Shown here piece by piece: positions 34,980-43,496 of a stretch of 64,000 nt of DNA. The notes under the pieces were generated by a model, which was given only the letters and a program-made list of their open reading frames with translations, did no database searches and was not told the origin of the DNA. Position numbers and translations under genes: made by a program. Every line of letters begins with the position of its first letter. Position 1 is the first letter of the stretch. Source of the stretch: DASSUW01 sp963844405 (GTDB lineage Bacteria; Actinomycetota; Thermoleophilia; Solirubrobacterales; Solirubrobacteraceae); contig CAWJNZ010000003.1 in the NCBI GenBank assembly GCA_963844405.1, forward strand, positions 310,001 through 374,000, written 5' to 3'.

Positions 34980-35324
34980 TCAGCGGGGGCGATCGGCCAG
35001 GCGCTCGGACTCGGGCGTGACCTGGCGGCCGCCCTCCGACTCGCCGCCGACGCCGCCCTCGCCGGCGGCCGGGGCCGAGCCCCGCTGCGGCGCGGTGACG
35101 CCGCCATGGCCCTCGGCGGGCTCGTCGGCATGCTGGTCGGTGTCGCCGAGCGGCGTCCGGTCGTCGGGCGCGACGATCGCGGTCTCGCTGCCCGGCGCGC
35201 CCTCGCCGTGGCCCGAGTCGGCGGCCGCGGACTGCCGGTTCCGGCGGGCGGCGCCCAGCACGAAGAACGTGACGCCGGCGGCGACGATCAGCAGGACGAG
35301 GATGGCGGCGATGACGTAACCCAT
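34980..35324 (-). CDS. Small single-pass membrane protein
   Basis: Protein of 114 aa, not assigned to a family with confidence. An N-terminal membrane helix (MGYVIAAILVLLIVAAGVTFFVLGAARR) is followed by a long acidic, Gly/Glu/Ala-rich, probably disordered cytoplasmic tail. GGGTAG at 35339-35334 ends nine nt before the ATG, as at the SigB-like promoters, but no GTTT lies at the right distance. It may still be a stress gene. Divergent from the PfpI gene. Confidence 0.65.
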   Translation of the reverse strand: MGYVIAAILVLLIVAAGVTFFVLGAARRNRQSAAADSGHGEGAPGSETAIVAPDDRTPLGDTDQHADEPAEGHGGVTAPQRGSAPAAGEGGVGGESEGGRQVTPESERLADRPR

Positions 35325-35350
35325 GCCCGTGGCCTACCCGACAGCCCCGG

Positions 35351-35408
35351 TTCGCACGCCGCCGGGCGGCGGGAGCACGACCATGGTTTGCACGCCGCCG
35401 GGCAGCGG
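35351..35408. repeat. Direct repeat of 22 bp upstream of the PfpI gene
   Basis: Two copies, 35351-35372 and 35387-35408, share TTYGCACGCCGCCGGGC and differ at two positions over 22 bp; their starts are 36 bp apart. The second copy overlaps the SigB-like promoter of the PfpI gene. It could be a duplicated promoter or an operator pair. Confidence 0.6.
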
Positions 35409-35411
35409 TAG
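35386..35411 (+). promoter_or_regulatory. Probable SigB/SigF-like promoter of the PfpI gene
   Basis: GTTT (35386-35389), 16 nt, CGGTAG (35406-35411), one mismatch to GGGTAG. The leader to the ATG is about 30 nt and holds GAGAGGAG as ribosome binding site. Confidence 0.45.
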
Positions 35412-35447
35412 CCGTTCGGTGAGAACTCGAAACGAGAGGAGCCGAAC

Positions 35448-36032
35448 ATGGCGGACAAGCTGCAGGGCAAGCGCATCGCCTTCGTCGTCGCCCCCGAGGG
35501 CGCCGAGCAGGTCGAGCTCACCGAGCCGTGGAAGGCCGTCGAGAGCGAGGGCGGCAAGCCGGAGCTGGTGTCCACCGAGGAGGGGCAGGTGCAGGCCTTC
35601 AACCACCTCGACAAGGCCGACACGTTCACCGTCGACCGCACGGTCGGCGACGCGAGCCCGTCCGACTACGACGCGCTCGTGCTGCCGGGCGGGGTCGCCA
35701 GCCCCGACCTCCTGCGCATGGACGAGGACGCCGTCGCCTTCATCCGCGGCTTCTTCGAGCAGGCCAAGCCGGTCGCCGTGATCTGCCACGGGCCGTGGAC
35801 GCTGGTCGAGGCCGACGTCCTGCGCGGCCGCAAGATCACCTCGTGGCCGTCGCTGAAGACCGACATCCGGAACGCCGGCGGCAACTGGGTCGACGAGGAG
35901 GTCGTGGTCGACGAAGGGCTGGTCTCCTCGCGCAACCCCGACGACCTGCCGGCCTTCTGCGCCAAGCTCGTCGAGGAGTTCTGCGCGGGCGTGCACGAGG
36001 GGCAGCGCCAGAGCGTCGGCGCCACCTCGTGA
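35448..36032 (+). CDS. DJ-1/PfpI family protein (YhbO/YfkM-type)
   Basis: Single-domain class I glutamine-amidotransferase-like protein, 194 aa, of the PfpI/DJ-1 superfamily, with reported deglycase or protease activities. It begins GKRIAFVVAPEGAEQVELT; the nucleophile elbow is AVICHGPW (Cys followed by His) and LVLPGGVASPD precedes it. Stress proteins of this class include E. coli YhbO and B. subtilis YfkM (a SigB target). A SigB-like promoter and GAGAGGAG ribosome binding site support that role. The stop overlaps the HAD gene start (GTGA). Confidence 0.92.
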   Translation: MADKLQGKRIAFVVAPEGAEQVELTEPWKAVESEGGKPELVSTEEGQVQAFNHLDKADTFTVDRTVGDASPSDYDALVLPGGVASPDLLRMDEDAVAFIRGFFEQAKPVAVICHGPWTLVEADVLRGRKITSWPSLKTDIRNAGGNWVDEEVVVDEGLVSSRNPDDLPAFCAKLVEEFCAGVHEGQRQSVGATS

Positions 36033-36682
36033 CGCCGCCCGCGGCGATCCTCGACATCGACGGGACGCTCGTCGACACGAACTACCACCACGCGATCGCC
36101 TGGTACCGGGCGTTCCTGCAGAGCGACCGCGTGCTGCCGCTGTGGCGCATCCACCGCCACATCGGCATGGGCGGCGACCAGCTGGTCGCCGCCCTCGCGG
36201 GCGAGGCGTTCGACGCGGAGCACGGCGACGAGGTGCGGGCGGCCGAGAAGGCGCTCTACATGTCGATCATCCACGAGGTGCGGCCGCTCGAGGGCGCGCG
36301 CGAGCTGATCGAGGACCTGCGCGCCGAAGACCGCCCGGTCGTGCTCGCCTCGTCGGCCAAGCCCGACGAGGTGGAGCACTACCTCGACCTGCTCGACGTC
36401 CGCGAGCTGGCGAGCGGCTGGACCGACTCCGGCGACGTCGAGCGGACCAAGCCGGAGCCGGACCTCGTGCAGGCGGCGGTGGAGAAGGCCGGGGGCGGTC
36501 CCGCGGTCATGGTCGGCGACTCGACCTGGGACGCCGTCGCCGCCGAGCGCGCGGGGATTCCGATGGTTGCGGTGCTGACCGGCGGCTTCAGCGAGCAGGA
36601 TCTGCGCGAGGCCGGCGCGTGCAACGTTTTCCAGTCGTTGAGCGATCTACGCGCAGAAATCCGGAGCACTCCCTTGGGGTGA
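36029..36682 (+). CDS. HAD-family hydrolase (phosphoglycolate phosphatase-like)
   Basis: HAD-superfamily phosphatase of 217 aa. Motif I is LDIDGTLVD (DxDGT), motif II VLASSAKP, motif III Lys in ERTKPEPD, motif IV VGDSTWD. A helical cap lies between motifs I and II. This is the beta-phosphoglucomutase/phosphoglycolate phosphatase-like subfamily; substrate not predictable. The start is GTG at 36029, overlapping the PfpI stop by four bases, so the two are probably expressed together under stress. Confidence 0.9.
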   Translation: MTPPAAILDIDGTLVDTNYHHAIAWYRAFLQSDRVLPLWRIHRHIGMGGDQLVAALAGEAFDAEHGDEVRAAEKALYMSIIHEVRPLEGARELIEDLRAEDRPVVLASSAKPDEVEHYLDLLDVRELASGWTDSGDVERTKPEPDLVQAAVEKAGGGPAVMVGDSTWDAVAAERAGIPMVAVLTGGFSEQDLREAGACNVFQSLSDLRAEIRSTPLG

Positions 36683-36760
36683 AGCGGCCCTGAGCGGTAG
36701 CCTTGCAGGTCCCCCCGCGTGCGCCGCACTGAAGCCGGCGCCGCGCGGGAGGCCGATTTC

Positions 36761-37564
36761 ATGACGCCGAGCACTCCCGAGCGGCAGCTTGTCGCCACCG
36801 ACGCGGAGACCCCCGGCCCGACCCGAGCCGAGGCGGACCGGCGGCTCCTGATCCGCTACCACCGGCACGGTGACCAGTCAGCCCGCGAACAGCTGGTCGA
36901 GCGGCTCCTCCCGCTCGCGCGCCGCATGGCCCGGCGGTACCGGCGCTCCGACGAGCCGCTCGACGACCTCGTGCAGGTGGCGACGCTCGGGCTGATCAAG
37001 GCCATCGACCGCTTCGACCCCGCGCGCGAGACCGCGTTCTCCTCCTACGCCGTGCCGACGATGCTCGGCGAGCTCAAGCGCTACTTCCGCGACAACGGCT
37101 GGGCCGTCCACGTCCCGCGCGGCATGCAGGAGCGCGTGATGCAGGTCGACAACGCGGTCAAGGACCTGTCGCGCCGGCTCGGCCGCTCGCCGTCGGTGGC
37201 GGAGATCGGCGAGGCGCTCACGCTCTCGCAGGAGCAGGTGCTGGAGGCGATGGAGGCGGCCTCGGCCTATGACGCCGTCTCGCTCGAGTCCTACCGCTTC
37301 GGGGACGAGGGCGACGGCGAGACCTACGCGGAGTCGATCGGCGTCGACGACGAGCGCTTCGAGCTGGTCGAGTACTCCGCGACGATCGCGCCGACCCTGC
37401 AGGCGCTGCCCCCGCGCGACCGGATCGTGCTCCACCTGCGGTTCGTCGAGGATCTCACCCAGGCCGAGATCGCCGAGCGCGTCGGGGTCTCGCAGATGCA
37501 CGTCTCGCGGCTGATCCGGCGCGCGCTCGAGCGCCTGCGCACGGTCGCCGACCACGCCGGTTGA
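36761..37564 (+). CDS. SigB/SigF/SigG-type group 3 sigma factor (second copy)
   Basis: Sigma factor of 267 aa, similar throughout to the one at 28227: PLDDLVQVATLGLIKAIDRFDPAR, AFSSYAVPTMLGELKRYFRD, and LRFVEDLTQAEIAERVGVSQMHVSRLIRRALERLR. Start ATG 36761 is preferred over GTG 36719 because GGGAGG lies about eight nt upstream. It lies between the PfpI-HAD unit and csbD, whose SigB-like promoter begins at the end of this gene. Two such sigma genes 8 kb apart suggest duplication with divided control. Confidence 0.93.
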   Translation: MTPSTPERQLVATDAETPGPTRAEADRRLLIRYHRHGDQSAREQLVERLLPLARRMARRYRRSDEPLDDLVQVATLGLIKAIDRFDPARETAFSSYAVPTMLGELKRYFRDNGWAVHVPRGMQERVMQVDNAVKDLSRRLGRSPSVAEIGEALTLSQEQVLEAMEAASAYDAVSLESYRFGDEGDGETYAESIGVDDERFELVEYSATIAPTLQALPPRDRIVLHLRFVEDLTQAEIAERVGVSQMHVSRLIRRALERLRTVADHAG

Positions 37565-37584
37565 TCGCCGGCCAGCCCGGGTAG
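37559..37584 (+). promoter_or_regulatory. SigB/SigF-like promoter of csbD
   Basis: GGTT (37559-37562), 16 nt, GGGTAG (37579-37584), then nine nt to the ATG at 37594. The -35 element overlaps the sigma gene stop codon. csbD is a SigB target in B. subtilis. Confidence 0.7.
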
Positions 37585-37593
37585 GCCTTGGGC

Positions 37594-37782
37594 ATGAGCC
37601 TCACCGACAAGATCACCGGACGCATCAAGAAGGCCGCCGGCGACCTCACCGACGACGCGTCGATGCGTCGCAAGGGCCGCCAGGAGGAGCGCAAGGGCGA
37701 GGCGAAGGAAGAGCTCGCCGACGCGCACGACAAGGCCGATCGCAAGGCCGAGGAAGTGGCCAACCTTGAGCGAAAGACCTGA
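37594..37782 (+). CDS. csbD: CsbD-family stress protein
   Basis: Small hydrophilic protein of 62 aa of the CsbD family: SLTDKITGRIKKAAGDLTDD then a Lys/Glu-rich helix. Family members are abundant general-stress proteins of unknown mechanism; B. subtilis csbD is SigB-controlled. Here a SigB-like promoter ends nine nt before the ATG, so the mRNA is probably leaderless. A TTG at 37588 is in frame but lies almost at the predicted transcript start. The 3' end overlaps the next small gene. Confidence 0.9.
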   Translation: MSLTDKITGRIKKAAGDLTDDASMRRKGRQEERKGEAKEELADAHDKADRKAEEVANLERKT

Positions 37783-37945
37783 CGACTCGCGCCAGGGGTA
37801 TCCCGAAGAGCAGCCCGGCGGCGCCGGCGGCGAGTCCGAGGACAAGCCGCCGCGCGACGCTGCCAAGGCTCCGCGCAAGCACGACGACCTCGAGGACGAC
37901 GCCGACCACGGCAAGGCCACCGGGAACCCCCGGTCGGCGGGCTGA
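37766..37945 (+). CDS. Small hydrophilic protein with GYPEEQPGG motif
   Basis: From TTG at 37766, within the end of csbD and in another frame, a 59-residue protein reads SERPDDSRQGYPEEQPGGAG, then a Pro/Lys/Asp-rich middle, and ends DHGKATGNPRSAG. I recall similar short proteins with GYPEEQPGG and a TGNP-AG tail in related actinobacteria, but cannot confirm. The overlap with csbD suggests translational coupling and stress induction. It is intrinsically disordered by composition. Its stop abuts the convergent phosphatase gene. Confidence 0.6.
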   Translation: MSERPDDSRQGYPEEQPGGAGGESEDKPPRDAAKAPRKHDDLEDDADHGKATGNPRSAG

Positions 37946-40120
37946 TCAAGGGCCGGCGCCGTTCGGCGCCGCCCGCAGGGCGAGCACGGCGATGTCGTCG
38001 CGCACGGTCGCCAGCTTGCCGATCGTCGCGCCGACGAGCCCTTCGACGGTCATGGCCGCCGACCCGCCGGCCGCGGCGCGGGCGGCGATCGCGAGGTCGG
38101 CGGGCGAGAGCACGTGCGCCGGGGCGCCCGCCTCGGTCAGGCCGTCGGTGTAGAGCAGCAGCGTGTCGCCGCTGTAGAGCTCGGCAGTGCGGTCGTGCAG
38201 CTCCGGGTGCTCGACCAGGCCCAGCAGCGTCCCCGGCTGGCCGACCTCCTCGGCGCTCCGGTCCGCCCGCACGAGCAGCGGCAGCGGATGGCCCCCGCAG
38301 GCCACCGTCACGCGCGCCGGGGAGCGCCCCAGGTCGAGGTGCGCGCAGGCGATCGTGCAGAAGCGCCCGCGACCGCTCGACTGCTGGATCATCGCGTCGC
38401 TCAGCCAGCGCAGGATCGCCGCCGGCGAGCGCCGCCGCACGGCGGCGGCGCGGATCGTGTAGCGCGCCAGCGCAGTGACCGCGGCGGCCTCCGGGCCTTT
38501 GCCGCAGACATCGCCGATCACCAGGTACCACTCGTCCTCGGCCGTGCTGAAGACGTCGTAGAAGTCGCCGCCGACGTCGTAGCCCTCGCCGGCCGCCCGG
38601 TAGGCGGCGGCCAGCTCCATGCCGGGCAGATCGGGCAGGACCGGCGGTAGGAGCGAGGCCTGCAGCGTGTGCGCGATCGACGACGCGGTCTCGAACAGCC
38701 GCGCGTTCTCGACCGCCGCCGCCGCCCGCAGCGCCAGGTCCTCGGCCACGGCGAGGTCGTGCTCGTCGAACCGCCGGCCCGACTCCGCCGAGACGAAGCT
38801 GATGACCCCGAGGACCCGGTCGCGCAGGGTCATCGGCGCCAGCATCGCCGAGCGCAGCCCGACCGTCCGCAGCAGCTCGAGGTGCTCTTCGTCGACGGCC
38901 GCCTGGACCAGCAGCTCGTCGGGGATGTCCCGGTAGAGCTGCGCCTGTCCGTGGCGCAGCACGCCCCACGCTCCTGTCTCGGACGACGGATCGGCGGGAT
39001 AGCGCTCCTGCACCTCGCGGGCCAAAGCGACCCGCGCCGGGTCCACGTGCTCGACCGCCACGCGCTCGAGCTGGTCGCCGCGCACGACGTCTACCGCGCA
39101 CCAGTCGGCGACCATGGGGACGGCGAGTCGGGCGACCGACCGCAACGTCTGCTGGTAGTCGAGCGAGCGGGCGAGCTCCTGGCTGGCCTCGGACAGGAAG
39201 CGGTGCCCCTGCTCCGCGCGCTTGATCTCGGTGATGTCCTCGATGACGTTGATCGCGAGCCGCACGCGGCCGTCCTCGTCGAACACCGGCGTCGACTGGA
39301 TGCGCGACCAGCGGTCCTCCTCGCCGGTCTGATGGCGGTAGCGGACGGTCATCGGCGGCGGGCGCTCGCCGGCCAGCGCCCGCCGGCCGGGCAGCTGCTC
39401 GAGCGGGATCTCGCCGCCCTCCTCGTCCGACATCTCGAACCGGGCCATGATCTCGGGCGGCGTCGCCGCGAGGAGCTGCTGGGCGCTGGAGAAGCCCAGC
39501 AGCCGCACCGCGGCGTCATTGGCGTAGACGAGCCGGCCGTCGGGCGACTGGGCGGTCACGGCGTCGGCGGCGCCCTCGAGGATCGCCTCGAGGTCGTCGC
39601 GCGACTGCCGGGCGGCGGTGTGCAGCCGGGCGTTGTCGATCGCCAGCGCGCAGCGGTCGGCGAGGTCCTGCGCCCGCGCGAGGTCGTCCTCGCCGTAGCG
39701 GCGGTCCGAGACGCTGTAGGCGAGTGCGATGTCGCCGATCACCGTCCCGCGCACGCGCATCGGGACCACGAGCGCCGACACGATGCCGACCTCCTGCATG
39801 AGCCGGTACTGCTCGGGGTCCTGCGCCACTGCCTTCCAGAACTCGTCCGGGATGTCGCTCATGAGCTCCGGCTCGCCGGTGCGGATCACCTTCGGCGACC
39901 CGACCGGCGAGTCGGGATCGAGCGGGTAGCGGCGGTCGTACTCCTCGACGAACGCCTGCTTGGACGGGTCGACGTGCTCCATCACCACGCGCTCGATCTC
40001 CCCGTCAGGGGTCACGAGCTCGACGAAGCACCAGTCGGCGTACTCGGGGACGGCCAGCCGTGCCACGGCGGCCAGCGTCTCGGCGTAGTCGAGCGAGTCC
40101 AGAGCCGCGGGCTTCCCCAC
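37946..40120 (-). CDS. GAF/PAS/GAF-SpoIIE (PP2C) phosphatase
   Basis: Multi-domain sensor phosphatase of 724 aa, RsbU/RsbP-like. Domains in order: GAF (about 20-165), PAS (about 175-310, ending VRLAINVIEDITEIKRAE), second GAF (about 320-480), SpoIIE-type PP2C (about 505-715) with GEGYDVGGDFYDVF and LVIGDVCGKGPEA metal-binding motifs, and LLLYTDGLTEA. Substrate would be a phosphorylated STAS antagonist, so it connects signals to sigma release. Start GTG 40120; TAGAGT at 40133-40128 ends seven nt before it and includes the stop codon of the ferritin-like gene. The two GAF domains are similar to each other (both near LAVPxxADWC). Confidence 0.93.
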   Translation of the reverse strand: MGKPAALDSLDYAETLAAVARLAVPEYADWCFVELVTPDGEIERVVMEHVDPSKQAFVEEYDRRYPLDPDSPVGSPKVIRTGEPELMSDIPDEFWKAVAQDPEQYRLMQEVGIVSALVVPMRVRGTVIGDIALAYSVSDRRYGEDDLARAQDLADRCALAIDNARLHTAARQSRDDLEAILEGAADAVTAQSPDGRLVYANDAAVRLLGFSSAQQLLAATPPEIMARFEMSDEEGGEIPLEQLPGRRALAGERPPPMTVRYRHQTGEEDRWSRIQSTPVFDEDGRVRLAINVIEDITEIKRAEQGHRFLSEASQELARSLDYQQTLRSVARLAVPMVADWCAVDVVRGDQLERVAVEHVDPARVALAREVQERYPADPSSETGAWGVLRHGQAQLYRDIPDELLVQAAVDEEHLELLRTVGLRSAMLAPMTLRDRVLGVISFVSAESGRRFDEHDLAVAEDLALRAAAAVENARLFETASSIAHTLQASLLPPVLPDLPGMELAAAYRAAGEGYDVGGDFYDVFSTAEDEWYLVIGDVCGKGPEAAAVTALARYTIRAAAVRRRSPAAILRWLSDAMIQQSSGRGRFCTIACAHLDLGRSPARVTVACGGHPLPLLVRADRSAEEVGQPGTLLGLVEHPELHDRTAELYSGDTLLLYTDGLTEAGAPAHVLSPADLAIAARAAAGGSAAMTVEGLVGATIGKLATVRDDIAVLALRAAPNGAGP

Positions 40121-40130
40121 GGCCCGAACT

Positions 40131-40646
40131 CTATGCGAGGCCTTCGGCCTCGTACTCCCGCAGGTAGCCCTCGAACAGGCGGCGGTGGCCCTCCTCGTCG
40201 TGGAGGATCTCGATCACCATGTCCTGGGTCACGAAGTCGACCCCGTCGGTCGCCTCGATGATCGCGTTGTAATGCTCGATGGCGCCGGTCTCGGCCTCGA
40301 TCACGCCCTTGATGACGTGCACGATGTCGGTCTGGTGCTCCGGCGGCTGCAGGTAGGTCTGCTCGGCGGTGAAGTCCAGCGAGCCGGGAACGACGCCGTA
40401 GAGCTCCTTGATGCGGTTCGCGAACGACTGGGCGTGGCCGAGCTCCTCCTGGATGTCCTTCTGCAGCGACTCGATGATCTCCTGGGCGCGCACGCCGTCC
40501 GGGTTGATCGAGTTGGCGATGTAGCTCATCACCGTCTCGATCTCCATCCAGTACGCCTTGGTGAGCATCTCGACGATCTGCTCGCGCTGCTCGCGCTTCT
40601 CCTCCGACAGGATGCCGGTCGTGGTGCTCCGCGTGGTGGCGGCCAT
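40131..40646 (-). CDS. Ferritin-like diiron protein
   Basis: Four-helix ferritin-like protein of 171 aa. Metal ligands are visible as YWMEIETVMSY, QEELGHAQSF (ExxH), EAETGAIEHY and HDEEGHRRLFEG (ExxH). This is close to bacterioferritin/DUF2202-like stress proteins. Possible roles are iron storage or oxidative protection. Its stop codon TAG is shared with the putative -10 box of the phosphatase gene. It lies 30 bp downstream of the Crp-like gene in the same direction. Confidence 0.9.
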   Translation of the reverse strand: MAATTRSTTTGILSEEKREQREQIVEMLTKAYWMEIETVMSYIANSINPDGVRAQEIIESLQKDIQEELGHAQSFANRIKELYGVVPGSLDFTAEQTYLQPPEHQTDIVHVIKGVIEAETGAIEHYNAIIEATDGVDFVTQDMVIEILHDEEGHRRLFEGYLREYEAEGLA

Positions 40647-40676
40647 GGTCGTCTCCTTGAGGATCGTCAGTTTCTT

Positions 40677-41591
40677 CTACGAGCTTGCGCCGCGCCGGCG
40701 CTCCATGAACTCGCGGCGCTCGCCGGGCTCGAGCGCTTCGCGCAGGCGGTCCATGGCGGCGATCAGCGAGTCGGGATCGACGTCCTCATCCTCGCGCGCG
40801 AAGCGGCGCGACGGGCGCAGCATGTCCTGGCCGCGGAGCTCCGCGGCGGTCGGGCGGCGGGCCAGCGTCTGGGCGTCCGGCGGGTCGCCGCGCAGCAGCC
40901 ACGAGCCGTCAGGCCGGCGGACCAGCTCCTCGCGCTCGGCGAGCTCGCTGAGAGCGGTCGACACCGTCGGCCGGCGGGCGCCGACGAGCTGGCCGAGGAT
41001 GCGATGGGTGAGGGCCAGCGGCACCACCACGCCGTCGCCCGACACGCGGCCCCAGCGCTCGGCCAGGTGCCAGAAGAGCGCCTTCAGCCGGCGGTCGACG
41101 CGCGTGAGCTGCGAGATCGCCTGCGTGGTGGCCAGCCGCAGGGAGCGCTCGCCCAGGCGGTCGAACAGCGCGGCGGTGATCTCTGGGTAGCGCGCGGCCT
41201 CGGCGGCGAAGCGGCGGTCGAGCACGGCCAGCGTCACGGTCGAGAGCACGGACCAGACTGCCTGCACGGGCAGCAGCCCGGCGCCGCTGGAGGCCTGCCA
41301 GGGCCGCACGAGGTCGCCGGGGCCGAGCAGCTCGGCGCTCACGTGGTCGGCCACCACGAGCTCGCGCGAGAGTACGCCGTCGAGCACGAGCAGGCCGACG
41401 TGGTCGGCGCTGGCGCCCGACAGCCGCGACACGTCCCACGGGCCCACGGAAAGCCGGTGCGTGCGCACGACGAGCTCGCGCTCGGCGTCCGACCGCCGGC
41501 TGCCCGTCAGCAGGGAGCCGAGCTCCGGATCGGCCTCGAGCAGCCGGACCGTCTCCGTGTTCCTTGTGATTCGCGCGGGGCTGCTGTTCAC
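40677..41591 (-). CDS. Crp/Fnr-type transcription regulator with atypical sensor domain
   Basis: Regulator of 304 aa. The N-terminal beta-roll (about 20-140) resembles a cNMP-binding domain but lacks the phosphate-binding Arg motif (RxA), so cAMP is unlikely. The C-terminal winged helix has ALTHRILGQLVGARRPTVST then ALSELAEREELVRR. After it is a 60-residue charged tail. GTG at 41591 is preferred over ATG at 41648 because the longer form overlaps the upstream membrane gene, and GGGTAG (41607-41602) lies ten nt before the GTG. Target genes may include the ferritin-like gene just downstream. Confidence 0.82.
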   Translation of the reverse strand: MNSSPARITRNTETVRLLEADPELGSLLTGSRRSDAERELVVRTHRLSVGPWDVSRLSGASADHVGLLVLDGVLSRELVVADHVSAELLGPGDLVRPWQASSGAGLLPVQAVWSVLSTVTLAVLDRRFAAEAARYPEITAALFDRLGERSLRLATTQAISQLTRVDRRLKALFWHLAERWGRVSGDGVVVPLALTHRILGQLVGARRPTVSTALSELAEREELVRRPDGSWLLRGDPPDAQTLARRPTAAELRGQDMLRPSRRFAREDEDVDPDSLIAAMDRLREALEPGERREFMERRRGASS

Positions 41592-41637
41592 GAGAATTTG
41601 CCTACCCACCGAAGTCGGATTCCAGACGCTCCTCTGC

Positions 41638-42282
41638 TCAGCCCGCAAATCCGGCGCGATCGACCTTGCGGTGGTACCGCTCGCCGGCCTTCCCCCCGGC
41701 GATCGCGGCGATCAGCGTGCCGATCACGACGATGATCAGCGCCAGCGCCCCGCCGGTGGCCAGCTCGGAGTCGCCGACGGGCACGGCGGGCAGCTCCAGC
41801 TGCTCGAGCACGTTGTACTCCGACCCCAGCACCACGCCCACGACGGCCAGCGCGACGGTCAGGACGAGGCCCAGCAGCCACGTGCCGAGGCCCTGGCGCG
41901 CGCCGTCGAAGCGCGACATCCGGCCGGCCACGTAGCCGCCCGCGAAGTAGGCGATGGCGAGCGCGATCAGCAGCGCGATGGCGCCGCCGATCCCGACCTC
42001 GCTCGCGTTGCCGGCGGCGTCGTCGGAGAGCTCGGTCAGGCCGACCGCGGCGCCGGCGGCGGCCAGGAGGCCCACCAGGAGCGCCCCGAGGCCGACGGCA
42101 ACGAGCCAGCCGAAGAACGCTGCGCCCCAGTTGATGCCGCCGAACTCCTCCCGCTGGCGTGCGCGGACGGCGTGCATCGACTCGCGATCAAGCGCCGTCG
42201 TCGCGCTGCCGTTTCCGTGCCGCACCGGGCGCTCGGCCACGGCCGTCGTGCCCTCTCCGGTGCGCTTGAAGCGCTCGAACAT
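41638..42282 (-). CDS. Multi-pass membrane protein, Gly-rich
   Basis: Protein of 214 aa with a hydrophilic N-terminus (about 1-50) and four or five membrane helices rich in Gly and Ala (WGAAFFGWLVAVGLGALLVG; GIGGAIALLIALAIAYFAGG; LGLVLTVALAVVGVVLG; GGALALIIVVIGTLIAAIAGG). It ends GERYHRKVDRAGF. No family identified with certainty. It resembles TIGR04086-like stress membrane proteins in topology only. Divergent from the SigA-like gene. Confidence 0.75.
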   Translation of the reverse strand: MFERFKRTGEGTTAVAERPVRHGNGSATTALDRESMHAVRARQREEFGGINWGAAFFGWLVAVGLGALLVGLLAAAGAAVGLTELSDDAAGNASEVGIGGAIALLIALAIAYFAGGYVAGRMSRFDGARQGLGTWLLGLVLTVALAVVGVVLGSEYNVLEQLELPAVPVGDSELATGGALALIIVVIGTLIAAIAGGKAGERYHRKVDRAGFAG

Positions 42283-42405
42283 TGGGTCTCCCTCCCGAAA
42301 GTGAGTGCTATGACAGGTCTTCCCGACGCCCCGGCGCGATCAAACGCCCCAGGTTGTGGTGAGGCGCGTTTATGCCGATGACTATCCGGTGACGAAGACT
42401 TGGAC

Positions 42406-43464
42406 ATGACCCCTGCCCAGGACGCGCTGAGCGGTGCTCTTGCCGCGCTGATCGACCGCGGCGAGGACCGGGGCTGCCTGGAGCTGAGCGAAGTCGACGA
42501 GCTGGCTCAGGCGCTCGACCTGGAAGACACCGAGCTCGGCGGGCTCTACGAGCAGCTCGACGCGCGCGGGATCACGCTGCGCGACGACTGCGGCCGCGAA
42601 TCGGCGCCCGCCGCTCCGGTCGACGACGCGGCGCTGGCGCACGTGACGACCGACACGCTGCAGCTGTTCCTCAACGAGATCGGCCGCCACCGGCTGCTGA
42701 CCCCCGAGGAGGAGATCGAGCTCGCGCGCCGGATCGAGCGCGGCGACCTGATGGCCAAGGAGCGCATGATCAACGCGAACCTGCGGCTGGTCGTCTCGAT
42801 CGCCAAGAAGTACCAGGGCTCAGAGCTGACGCTGCTCGACCTCATCCAGGAGGGCATCCTGGGGCTCATCCGAGCGGTCGAGAAGTTCGACTGGCGCCGC
42901 GGCTACCGGTTCTCCACCTACGCGACGTGGTGGATCCGGCAGGCCGTCGAGCGTGGGATGGACGCCAAGGCGCGCACGATCAAGCTGCCGATCAACCTGG
43001 TCCGCGCGCAGCGCAGGGTGGCGCGGGCAGAGAACGCCCTCACCTTGAAGCTCGACCGCTCGCCGACCGACGCCGAGATCGCGGCCGAGGCCGACCTCAC
43101 GCTGGAGGACCTGCACGCCCTGCGCGACGCCGCGCGCACCGTGACGTCGCTCGACCGGCCGCTGGGCGAGGAGGACGACGCCTCGTTCGGCGATCTCCTG
43201 CCCGCCGACGCGCCCGGCCCCGAGGACGAGGTCCACATCTCCCTGCGCGAGCAGGCCCTCCGGCACGCGCTGCAGGAGCTGCCCGAGCGCGAGCGCACGG
43301 TGGTGGCGCTGCGCTACGGGATCGACGGCGGCGAGCCGACGCCGCTGCGCGAGATCGGCCGCCGCCTCGGGATCACGCCCGAGCGCGTGCGGCAGATCGA
43401 GTCGAAGGCGCTGGGCCGGCTCGGGCGGATGCGCGAGCTCGACGCGCTCCGGCAGGCTGCCTGA
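42406..43464 (+). CDS. RpoD/SigA-like primary-type sigma factor
   Basis: Sigma-70 factor of 352 aa. Region 1.2 has DTLQLFLNEIGRHRLLTPEEE, region 2 NLRLVVSIAKKYQG, LLDLIQEGILGLIRAVEKFD and STYATWWIRQAVER, region 3 about 195-270, and region 4 LRYGIDGGEPTPLREIGRRL with GITPERVRQIESKALGRL. Region 1.1 is short (about residues 1-60), and the protein is smaller than typical actinobacterial SigA/HrdB, so it may be a group 2 (HrdA/HrdD-like) factor rather than the essential one. Start ATG 42406 chosen. Ends before palindromic element copy 4. Confidence 0.93.
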   Translation: MTPAQDALSGALAALIDRGEDRGCLELSEVDELAQALDLEDTELGGLYEQLDARGITLRDDCGRESAPAAPVDDAALAHVTTDTLQLFLNEIGRHRLLTPEEEIELARRIERGDLMAKERMINANLRLVVSIAKKYQGSELTLLDLIQEGILGLIRAVEKFDWRRGYRFSTYATWWIRQAVERGMDAKARTIKLPINLVRAQRRVARAENALTLKLDRSPTDAEIAAEADLTLEDLHALRDAARTVTSLDRPLGEEDDASFGDLLPADAPGPEDEVHISLREQALRHALQELPERERTVVALRYGIDGGEPTPLREIGRRLGITPERVRQIESKALGRLGRMRELDALRQAA

Positions 43465-43496
43465 TTCGTCCGTCCTCGCCGGGCCTCATTGCCCCG

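Noticed and set aside
34884..35411. Rightward frame starting MRNREAETGQ
   Set aside because: It is mostly the complement of the membrane-protein gene at 34980-35324, which has a convincing membrane helix.
41600..41625. GACTTCGGTGGGTAGGC (minus strand) upstream of the Crp-like gene as a further palindromic-element end
   Set aside because: It resembles the type A end by chance or as a GGGTAG promoter; there is no partner end, no stem, and the neighbours are not convergent.
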